Shown: positions 35,501-42,159 of the stretch, one piece after another | How the letters are laid out: every line of letters begins with the position of its first letter | Numbering within the stretch: the stretch's first letter is position 1 | DNA from: Prolixibacteraceae bacterium | GTDB taxonomy: Bacteria > Bacteroidota > Bacteroidia > Bacteroidales > Prolixibacteraceae | Assembly: GCA_025355875.1 (NCBI GenBank) | Contig: JANXYV010000093.1 | Span: 1 to 64,000, forward strand | Direction: 5' to 3' | Length of the DNA: 64,000 nt | Notes under the pieces: generated by a model | Databases searched by the model: none | What the model was told of the DNA's origin: nothing | What the model saw: the letters and a program-made list of their open reading frames with translations, nothing else | Program-made: the position numbers and the translations under genes

Positions 35501-36847
35501 ATGAACAAATCTATTTTAATCCTGAAACGCGAATACCTGACCCGGGTAAAGAAAAAATCGTTCATCATCACGACCTTGCTGATCCCAATTTTCATGGCTG
35601 CTCTCACTGTTTTGCCTACTTACCTGGCCATGATGGACGATAAAGAAGAACGGACCATCGCGGTTTACGACCCGACCAGCCTGATTCTTGACAAACTCGA
35701 AAGCAATCAGTTCACCAAATTCCATTACATTCCCAAACAGGAATATCAGGAGTTGAGCCAGAATTTCAAATCAGACAAATATTACGCTCTCCTCTATGTT
35801 CCCGAAAACATCCTGACTACCAATCGAGCCGAGATGATCTCGAACAAGCAAGTGACTTTCGATGTCAAAAATATGGTTACCAGCCGGATCGAAAATATCA
35901 TCGAAACAGAGAAACGAAAACAGGTCGTCAATGAAAGTGGAATTCCGGACCTGGAAAAGAAACTGGCTGCCACAAAAACCAGCATCACCGTTGACACCAT
36001 TAAACTGGGTGAAAAAGGGGAAGCCAAGAAGAGTTCGACCGAAATTGCCATGGCTATCGGTTACCTTGCCGGTTTCCTTATTTACATGTTTGTATTCATC
36101 TACGGAACGATGGTCATGCGCGGAGTGATGGAAGAAAAATCGAACCGGATTGTGGAGGTCATCATTTCGTCGGTAAAACCATTCCAGCTTCTTTTTGGTA
36201 AAATTGTTGGCATTGGCCTGGTTGGCCTGACTCAGATTGCCATCTGGATGATCCTGGGTTTCGGAATTACTTCCGGAGTAACCGCATTCATGGGACATGG
36301 ATCGTCTGAAGCAGTTGCTCAGGCGCAAAACATCATGAGTTCGCAGGCTGCCGGACAGATCGCGCAGGCTGCGCCGGCCCAAAGCAACGTCACAATGGAA
36401 ATCATTCAGATGATCGGGAACCTGAATTTGCCACTGATCATTTTTTCTCTGTTTTTCTATTTCGTTGGAGGATTCATTTTGTATGCCTCACTTCAGGGCG
36501 CCATTGGTTCGGCGGTCGACAGCGACGAAGATGCCCAGCAAATGATGCTGCCCGTGATGATGCCACTTATCTTTTCAATCATCATTCTTTTTGCGGTCGC
36601 CAAAAATCCGGAAGGACCTCTGGCATTCTGGGCCTCGATTATACCATTTACCTCGCCCGTCATCATGATGGTAAGGATACCGTTTGGAGTACCCGCCTGG
36701 CAGTTAATTCTTTCGATGGTTTTGCTTATCGGAACCATTTTTGGATGCATCTGGATGGCAGGCAAAATCTACCGCACCGGAATCCTGATGTACGGCAAAA
36801 AAGTGAATTTTAAAGAAATTGTTAAGTGGTTGTTCTATAAAAACTAG
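35501..36847 (+). CDS. ABC-2 type permease (NatB-like)
   Basis: 448 residues. One N-terminal membrane helix (FIITTLLIPIFMAALTVLP) is followed by a large extracytoplasmic domain (about 45-180) and then five to six helices in the C-terminal half (for example YLAGFLIYMFVFIYGTMVMR and NLPLIIFSLFFYFVGGFILY). This is the NatB/ABC2_membrane_3 layout. The loop at about 265-300 is Ala/Gln-rich (SSEAVAQAQNIMSSQAAGQI). It forms the exporter with the upstream ATPase. The substrate is not determinable. Confidence 0.92.
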   Translation: MNKSILILKREYLTRVKKKSFIITTLLIPIFMAALTVLPTYLAMMDDKEERTIAVYDPTSLILDKLESNQFTKFHYIPKQEYQELSQNFKSDKYYALLYVPENILTTNRAEMISNKQVTFDVKNMVTSRIENIIETEKRKQVVNESGIPDLEKKLAATKTSITVDTIKLGEKGEAKKSSTEIAMAIGYLAGFLIYMFVFIYGTMVMRGVMEEKSNRIVEVIISSVKPFQLLFGKIVGIGLVGLTQIAIWMILGFGITSGVTAFMGHGSSEAVAQAQNIMSSQAAGQIAQAAPAQSNVTMEIIQMIGNLNLPLIIFSLFFYFVGGFILYASLQGAIGSAVDSDEDAQQMMLPVMMPLIFSIIILFAVAKNPEGPLAFWASIIPFTSPVIMMVRIPFGVPAWQLILSMVLLIGTIFGCIWMAGKIYRTGILMYGKKVNFKEIVKWLFYKN

Positions 36848-36911
36848 TTAAAGAGTTCTTTGTATTTTTATTTGAATTAATTTCTTATTATTGTTGCCAA
36901 TAAGTACAGTT

Positions 36912-36998
36912 ATGAATACTTTTTCACTGATTATGCCTATGGATATGTGTTGCAGCCCGCGGCCGCAGGTGGAAGGTATGCTTTCTGTTATCCATTAA
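36912..36998 (+). CDS. Putative cysteine leader peptide for cysK (28 aa)
   Basis: ATG 36912 to TAA 36996-36998 encodes 28 residues with adjacent Cys codons TGT-TGC at 36948-36953 in the context MPMDMCCSPRPQVEG. The GC-rich stretch after the Cys codons (36954-36970) stands out from the AT-rich surroundings. It is the only ORF between the exporter permease and cysK and is followed at once by an intrinsic terminator, so the expected role is ribosome stalling when Cys-tRNA is short rather than a functional peptide. No strong Shine-Dalgarno sequence is seen. A TTTG at 36859-36862 with a near-match TATTATTG at 36886-36893 could be its promoter. Confidence 0.65.
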   Translation: MNTFSLIMPMDMCCSPRPQVEGMLSVIH

Positions 36999-37031
36999 AA
37001 TCAATAAAGAGATAATATTTTAAAGCCTTCC
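36971..37031 (+). promoter_or_regulatory. Candidate antiterminator pairing of the cysK leader
   Basis: GGAAG at 36971-36975 and GCTTT at 36980-36984, inside the leader ORF, are complementary to CTTCC (37027-37031) and AAAGC (37022-37026) of the terminator left arm. They give ten base pairs with a 4-nt bulge. A ribosome stalled on Cys codons 13-14 would leave 36971-36984 free, while one at the stop codon would mask part of it. The parts fit classical attenuation; the pairing is inferred, not measured. Confidence 0.5.
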
Positions 37032-37052
37032 GAACACCGGAAGGCTTTTTTT
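37022..37052 (+). terminator. Intrinsic terminator (attenuator) before cysK
   Basis: AAAGCCTTCCG (37022-37032) pairs exactly with CGGAAGGCTTT (37038-37048) around a 5-nt loop, followed by a run of T. It lies 24 nt after the leader stop codon and 28 nt before the cysK ATG, so it must be bypassed for cysK expression from an upstream promoter. No promoter box is visible between it and cysK. Confidence 0.85.
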
Positions 37053-37079
37053 GTTTATAACCTTAAAAAAGACAATAAG

Positions 37080-37991
37080 ATGAGAGTAAACAACATTTTG
37101 GAAACCATTGGCAATAGCCCGTTGGTCCGTATCAACAACCTGTATCCGGCCGGATACGAAGTCTTTATTAAATTGGAAAAAACCAATCCGGGCGGCAGCA
37201 TCAAAGACCGGATTGCCCTTTCGATGATCGAAGATGCCGAGTCAAAGGGAATTCTGAACCCTGAAAGCGTAATCATCGAGCCTACTTCCGGAAATACCGG
37301 AATTGGTCTGGCGTTGGTGGCCGCAGTAAAAAAATATAAACTGATTTTGGTGATGCCTGAATCAATGAGCATCGAACGTCGTCGCATCCTCACAGCATAC
37401 GGGGCAGAATTGGTTTTAACTCCGCGCGAGCAAGGCATGAAAGGAGCTATTGCCAAAGCGAACGAACTTCAGGCAGAAACTGTTGGAGGATGGATTCCAT
37501 CGCAATTCGACAATCCGGCCAACCTCGAAGCACACCGTAAAAATACAGCACGGGAAATCCTGGCTGATTTTCCGGAAGGATTTGATTACCTGATTACCGG
37601 AGTGGGAACCGGCGGACATATTTCCGGAGTGACTGAAGTATTGAAACAACATTTTCCCAACCTAAAATCGTTTGCGGTTGAACCTGAACTGTCACCGGTG
37701 ATCAGCGGTGGATCCCCCGGCCCCCATCCGATTCAGGGAATTGGAGCTGGTTTTATTCCGGCAAACTGCAAGAAGGAATTGCTAGACGGAGTCATTCAGA
37801 TTTCGAAAGATGAAGCTTTTGATTACGCCAGGCGTGCAGCCAAAGAAGAAGGTTTATTCCTTGGAATTTCCTCGGGAGCCTCACTGGCAGCGGTTGCCAA
37901 GAAGATTTCAGAACTGCCGGTCGGTTCAAAAATACTTACTTTTGGTTATGATACCGGCGAACGTTATCTTTCGATAGAAGGTTTGTTTTAA
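37080..37991 (+). CDS. cysK: Cysteine synthase A (O-acetylserine sulfhydrylase)
   Basis: 303 residues, a PLP enzyme of fold type II making cysteine from O-acetylserine and sulfide. [16 protein letters not shown] is the family start, [15 protein letters not shown] carries the PLP lysine (K42), [11 protein letters not shown] is the substrate loop, [10 protein letters not shown] the phosphate-binding loop, and [11 protein letters not shown] the conserved C-terminus. CysK rather than CysM is favoured by the length and the TSGNTG and GTGGH contexts. It is probably controlled by the leader peptide and attenuator just upstream. A terminator follows at 38026-38051. Confidence 0.95.
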   Translation: MRVNNILETIGNSPLVRINNLYPAGYEVFIKLEKTNPGGSIKDRIALSMIEDAESKGILNPESVIIEPTSGNTGIGLALVAAVKKYKLILVMPESMSIERRRILTAYGAELVLTPREQGMKGAIAKANELQAETVGGWIPSQFDNPANLEAHRKNTAREILADFPEGFDYLITGVGTGGHISGVTEVLKQHFPNLKSFAVEPELSPVISGGSPGPHPIQGIGAGFIPANCKKELLDGVIQISKDEAFDYARRAAKEEGLFLGISSGASLAAVAKKISELPVGSKILTFGYDTGERYLSIEGLF

Positions 37992-38025
37992 CCGGTGAAT
38001 CTTATATTCACTGATAGGAATTGCG

Positions 38026-38051
38026 AATGGCTGGTTTTACCGGCCATTTTT
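38026..38051 (+). terminator. Intrinsic terminator after cysK
   Basis: AATGGCTGG (38026-38034) pairs with CCGGCCATT (38040-38048), with one U-G wobble, around a 5-nt loop followed by T-rich sequence. It lies 34 bp past the cysK stop. Confidence 0.75.
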
Positions 38052-38097
38052 GTTTCTGCAATTCTTGATGCACCTCATGAAAGTCAAACCAATTATC

Positions 38098-38105
38098 TAT
38101 ATTTG
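38098..38105 (+). promoter_or_regulatory. -7 box (TATATTTG) flanked by a direct repeat
   Basis: A full TAnnTTTG match lies 25 bp before the gene at 38131. The 10-mer GTCAAACCAA occurs on both sides (38083-38092 and 38109-38118, 26 bp apart). These could be operator half-sites or a small duplication. Confidence 0.45.
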
Positions 38106-38130
38106 AAGGTCAAACCAAATTTGAGAATCC

Positions 38131-38622
38131 ATGAAAAAACTACTTCTTGTGCTTACACTGGTTGTTACTACTGGTCTTTACTTTACTGCTTCTGCAAAAA
38201 ATAAGGCTGAAAAAAACCGGAATTCGGGCGAAAAGATATTTATAGAAAAGGCCGATCACACCTTAACCTTGATTCAGGAGGCTGCCGAAAAAGGCTCATT
38301 CAAAGGAGTTGCATTCATCGCCTATATTCCGGGCGAAGTCACAACTTCATGGATTTCGAAGATGAAAGTAATTGGAAACCTGACCGGTGACAAAAACAAC
38401 TTTCTAGGCATTGTCAATGGTAAAGCGGCCGAAATGGCTTCAACCTTGCAAAATAGCGGAAGTCATGTCCGCGAAGTTTATACCGGAGAATTTGGTTGGC
38501 AGGGCGGGCTGATCAAAAAGGTCAGTTCTGGATACCTCCTCGCAGCTTTCTCAGGTGGAAAAACCGAGCAGGATTTGGAGGCCGCCAAAATCGGGCTCGA
38601 CTGGCTTGCCAAATATTTTTAG
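38131..38622 (+). CDS. Secreted protein with weak GlcG/HbpS resemblance
   Basis: 163 residues. A signal peptide (MKKLLLVLTLVVTTGLYFTA) is followed by a basic linker and one compact domain ending in GEFGWQGGLIKKVSSGYLLA and AFSGGKTEQDLEAAKIGLDW. That end resembles the C-terminal half of GlcG/HbpS-type domains, some of which bind heme, but the N-terminal half is divergent, so I leave the function open. It is monocistronic with its own promoter box, after the cysK terminator. Confidence 0.7.
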   Translation: MKKLLLVLTLVVTTGLYFTASAKNKAEKNRNSGEKIFIEKADHTLTLIQEAAEKGSFKGVAFIAYIPGEVTTSWISKMKVIGNLTGDKNNFLGIVNGKAAEMASTLQNSGSHVREVYTGEFGWQGGLIKKVSSGYLLAAFSGGKTEQDLEAAKIGLDWLAKYF

Positions 38623-38680
38623 AAGTGTTGGCAATCGTGCAAATTGAAACTTCTGGCATAACCATCTTCGATTCAAAACG

Positions 38681-39508
38681 TTGAAAGCATTTCGGGCACT
38701 GATTCATTTAAACCTGTTTATTTCACTGGCAGCCGTTTCCTTAACTGTCGAAACCCCGCTGCAACTAGGCCTGAAGCCGCATTGGCAGCCTTATCTGCTC
38801 TTCATTTTCTTTGCTGTTTTATTTGAATATGAACTCCACCAGCAGCTTTCGGCATTGACCAGCAAACAAACTCTGAATCGGAAGACGCAGTTTCTCCTGA
38901 CTTTTATTTCTGCTGCAGGATTTTTAGGCTCCTGCTTTTTTGTTTCAAAAATAACTTTGTTGGGTTTTATCCCGATTGGAATGCTGACTCTGTTGTATTC
39001 GTTCCTGATCTTCGGCAAGCCAAAATACCAATTCGGAATCCGGAAAATCCCTCTTCTGAAAACCATCCTGATCGCCACCGTTTGGTCAGCATCGACCTCA
39101 CTCCTACCGGTTTTTCAGTCGGACGAAAATTTTCAGTTCATCCTACTGATTCTGGTTTTTCTGGAACGCTTTTTCTTTATTCTCGCGATTGCCATTCCTT
39201 TTGATATCCGTGACCGACAGGCTGATCAGATTGCCGGAATGATAACCTTCCCAACCTTACTTGGTGAGGACCGGGCGATGAAATTTTCCTATTTTTTCCT
39301 GCTTGTATTTCTCCTGGTTTCAGTTTTTCACTATGCGGTTCCATCAGAAAGATTCATTCTCGGCGCTTTCAGTATTTCTGCACTAAGCACTTTCCTTTTT
39401 ATCCGAAATTTCAGGAATCGCCCAGATTACTATTTCGGAATTCTGGATGGGACTCTGATCCTTCAGGGAATCCTGGTCTGGGCATTCTCCCAGATTAATT
39501 GCAATTAA
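38681..39508 (+). CDS. UbiA-like integral membrane protein
   Basis: 275 residues with about eight membrane segments. It has the second Asp-rich motif of UbiA prenyltransferases (FDIRDRQADQIAGMITFP) but no recognisable first motif (NDxxD), the equivalent place reading FEYELHQQLSAL. It may be catalytically altered or not a prenyltransferase. The start is TTG at 38681; no ATG is available before the first helix. Its last 14 bp overlap the convergent M64 gene within a perfect palindrome. Confidence 0.7.
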   Translation: MKAFRALIHLNLFISLAAVSLTVETPLQLGLKPHWQPYLLFIFFAVLFEYELHQQLSALTSKQTLNRKTQFLLTFISAAGFLGSCFFVSKITLLGFIPIGMLTLLYSFLIFGKPKYQFGIRKIPLLKTILIATVWSASTSLLPVFQSDENFQFILLILVFLERFFFILAIAIPFDIRDRQADQIAGMITFPTLLGEDRAMKFSYFFLLVFLLVSVFHYAVPSERFILGAFSISALSTFLFIRNFRNRPDYYFGILDGTLILQGILVWAFSQINCN

Positions 39509-40766
39509 AGTCAATCATTTCCTGAATCGACTTTTTGCAGACGGGGCAAAACACGTCAATGGTGTGCAAATTGTTCATCAGGCAATTGATCCTTGGACGG
39601 TATACTCCTTTCGAAACATAACCGCCTCCTTCGTAAACACCTAGTTTTTCAGCGTTTTTATCTTTTGATGGAGTTGGTATTTCAGTTCCTTCAGGAAGCA
39701 TGCTTTTCCATTTCTGATCAAAATGAACCAAGGTGGTCAGGTTGGGCTCCCAGGGTTCAATATCAGCCGGATAGAATTCGGAATATTCCACCCCGCCAAC
39801 ATATTCATCGCCCAATCCGGCAAACAGATGCCCAAATTCGTGAATATAAATCTTGGCTGCTTCGTCAGCATGATGGGCTGCACTGATTCCATAGAAATTA
39901 TAAACAGCGCCACCACCATATTTATCCGTATTGGCCAGGATATAGATGTAATCATAAGGCGCGTTTCCGGCCATATCGCGAACTCCCTGAAAATCCTTGA
40001 TCATCAGGTAGCGCTCCGAATCAAAGGTGTAATAGGAACTGTTCAACCGAGTTTTGTTCCAAATATCTTTTCCCGGAATGTCGGGACCCGCACTTTTCGA
40101 AGGCGCCCAAACCCCGCGGATATTAAATTTGTCTTTGTTTTCGGAATACGGTGAATACTTAAAAAATCCTTCCGCAAATTTTCGGCAATCTTCCCTGAAA
40201 AGTTTTTCCTGCTTTTCGGTATACCCTTCTGAAAGGAGCACGATATCAACCTTGACAGCTGGTTCGCCCGAATGAACCACATCAAAAACAGGTAATTCTT
40301 CCCTTTCTTTTTTGATAAAATAGCTTTTAGGGTCCACTGTGTAATCAAATTTTTTCACAAAAACACCTTTTTTGTCGCGACTTGAAATGGTTACCTGAAC
40401 CTTTTCTTTTGGGAAAGGCAAGATAAGCGATTCAGGATAACAGCAGGCAGTGGTTTTCGCTTCCGGAGTAGTTTGCCATTCGTTGAAGAGCGTGCTGAAT
40501 CCGCGTGAATACAGCACTTCACCGGTTTCGGCACTTTTGACTTCCATGAATTGTTCACCATAGTGCAGGTTGTCGATCAGGTTGGTTTGCGACCCGGCCC
40601 AGTAAGGTTCCTGAATCAGTTCATCAAAGAAGAACTGCTCGTTTTCGGAATTTCCGCAATGGAAATAATCGAGTCGCAGGGTTTTCTCTTCGAAAAATTT
40701 ACTGAACTGGGCACTCAACTGCTGAGTAGATATCAGGAAAAAGGCAATGATGGCAAGGTATTTCAT
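39495..40766 (-). CDS. Secreted M64 (IgA peptidase-like) metallopeptidase
   Basis: 423 residues. It has a signal peptide (MKYLAIIAFFLISTQQLSAQ), an N-terminal M64 beta domain (about 22-160) and a zinc peptidase domain with HEFGHLFAGLGDEY; His309, Glu310 and His313 form the metal and catalytic site, and the Asp of GLGDE is a probable ligand. Cys residues near the C-terminus (INCLMNN and FCPVCKKS) may form disulfides. Homologues cleave IgA in Clostridium ramosum, but most M64 members act on unknown substrates. It overlaps the UbiA-like gene by 14 bp at the 3' end. Confidence 0.9.
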   Translation of the reverse strand: MKYLAIIAFFLISTQQLSAQFSKFFEEKTLRLDYFHCGNSENEQFFFDELIQEPYWAGSQTNLIDNLHYGEQFMEVKSAETGEVLYSRGFSTLFNEWQTTPEAKTTACCYPESLILPFPKEKVQVTISSRDKKGVFVKKFDYTVDPKSYFIKKEREELPVFDVVHSGEPAVKVDIVLLSEGYTEKQEKLFREDCRKFAEGFFKYSPYSENKDKFNIRGVWAPSKSAGPDIPGKDIWNKTRLNSSYYTFDSERYLMIKDFQGVRDMAGNAPYDYIYILANTDKYGGGAVYNFYGISAAHHADEAAKIYIHEFGHLFAGLGDEYVGGVEYSEFYPADIEPWEPNLTTLVHFDQKWKSMLPEGTEIPTPSKDKNAEKLGVYEGGGYVSKGVYRPRINCLMNNLHTIDVFCPVCKKSIQEMIDFNCN

Positions 40767-40803
40767 GAGTTTAGCGTTGATTTTTTTTCAAAAATAGTCA
40801 ATT

Positions 40804-42024
40804 TCAATTTACCGTAATCACTCTTGATCGGGTAACTACTTCGTTGTTGTTTTCGAAATAGCTGATGCGGATTTTTGTGTTTGATCCTAACAAAAATTGA
40901 ACCTTAAGCGTACTTTGTTTTCCGGCCTCAACCACTTCAAAATATTGCAAACGGTTAATGCTATCATACACGGTTTGCTTCCAGTTGGTATCAGATTCCA
41001 TCCAATACGCCCATGCATAGGGCGAATCTCCCCCCCCTTCAATGTATTCCATCTTTATTTTTAAACTTACACCTTTAGGCGTTACCGCCGAAAAGCTGTA
41101 ATACCTCCCAAAATCTGTATTGTAGCTGATAAACGATGTATTATTATCATTCAAAATATTTAAAACGCCATCAACCGATTCCGGATATGTAATTAAACTG
41201 ACCGGTACGAATGAGGTATTTTGGATGAACTGGGTAAGGTATTTCTCAAAGTCAGGAATTTGGGCTGTAGAGCCAATGCCGCTATATCTTTCCTCCAGAT
41301 TCTTCCTGATTTTTGCCGGATTCAGTGAGATTGCCTGAGTGATTAATTCCGTTCCCAGTGCTTCATTGTCCAGTTTTCCATCGGAGCTGAGATCTCCGCT
41401 CAAGTTTGCCAATAGCTCAGACAATTGAGCTTCCGAATGATAACCTTGTAAAATGACGGAAATAGCCAATAAAATCGCATTGTCGTCGCCTGATTTGCTG
41501 ATGTCAAGCAATTCGGAATTTTGGATATCACTTTTACTCATACTGAAGACAGCCAGAATCTCGTTCATCGCCTGCTTCTTGGCTGCGGCAAAAGAAAGTC
41601 CATCCGCGATCAGTTTTTCTACCCGGGCCTTTTCCAGGGTTGAAATCACATTGACATTCAAGGTACTGATGTCTTTTACATCGGCTAAAGCATACAAAGT
41701 AAGTTGGGAAGTTGAAACTTCTCCGGAAACTTCGTTAAAGTAAAATCCGTCAGACTTTAAAGAGATGTAGGGTGACGACAACTGAAGATTGGAAAGTTCG
41801 AAAGTTCCCGAATTGTCCTTGATTTGAGCGCTAAACACTTTACCGGTTTGTGAAAGATCAGAATTCAATTCTGAAACTGAAACCGAGGTGCCATTCAGGA
41901 ATGGACCTTTCTGAACGTAACCGGTCAATTGCGACTTGACAATGATTTCGGGACTATCATTCTTGCTACAAGATACGAAGGCAAGGGCAAAAGCTATTAG
42001 AGCAATAAGAAAAACAGTTTTCAT
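40804..42024 (-). CDS. Lipoprotein of unknown function
   Basis: 406 residues with a lipoprotein signal (MKTVFLIALIAFALAFVSCS; acylated Cys at residue 19). The first 110 residues look like a beta-sandwich (LTGYVQKGPFLNGTSVSVSE). A helical middle (120-235) contains KLIADGLSFAAAKKQAMNEI, and there is a second beta domain at the C-terminus. The pattern is reminiscent of surface lipoproteins with carboxypeptidase-regulatory-like domains. It lies 37 bp upstream of the M64 gene on the same strand, so co-expression is likely. No enzyme motif was recognised. Confidence 0.78.
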   Translation of the reverse strand: MKTVFLIALIAFALAFVSCSKNDSPEIIVKSQLTGYVQKGPFLNGTSVSVSELNSDLSQTGKVFSAQIKDNSGTFELSNLQLSSPYISLKSDGFYFNEVSGEVSTSQLTLYALADVKDISTLNVNVISTLEKARVEKLIADGLSFAAAKKQAMNEILAVFSMSKSDIQNSELLDISKSGDDNAILLAISVILQGYHSEAQLSELLANLSGDLSSDGKLDNEALGTELITQAISLNPAKIRKNLEERYSGIGSTAQIPDFEKYLTQFIQNTSFVPVSLITYPESVDGVLNILNDNNTSFISYNTDFGRYYSFSAVTPKGVSLKIKMEYIEGGGDSPYAWAYWMESDTNWKQTVYDSINRLQYFEVVEAGKQSTLKVQFLLGSNTKIRISYFENNNEVVTRSRVITVN

Positions 42025-42119
42025 GGCTAACTAATTTTTGGTTATGTAAAGATATGACAATGGCTGTAAACAAAACTCAGATATCTGTCATATATTTTCC
42101 ACCCAACCTGTATTTTTGA

Positions 42120-42151
42120 GCCCGGCAGCTTCATTAACGGAGCTGCCGGGC
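42120..42151. terminator. Perfect GC-rich hairpin between two minus-strand genes
   Basis: GCCCGGCAGCT (42120-42130) pairs exactly with AGCTGCCGGGC (42141-42151). It lies just after the alpha-galactosidase stop and should end that transcript. The T-run, however, is on the plus-strand side (GTTTTTTT), so as an intrinsic terminator it faces the wrong way. TATTTTTG abuts it on the plus strand. Confidence 0.6.
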
Positions 42152-42159
42152 CCGTTTTT

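Noticed and set aside
38083-38118. Direct repeat GTCAAACCAA as a confirmed operator
   Set aside because: Only two copies and no known regulator nearby; kept as a note on the promoter entry, not as a separate claim.
37995-38204. Small plus-strand ORF after cysK
   Set aside because: It contains the cysK terminator hairpin and overlaps the signal peptide of the secreted protein in another frame.
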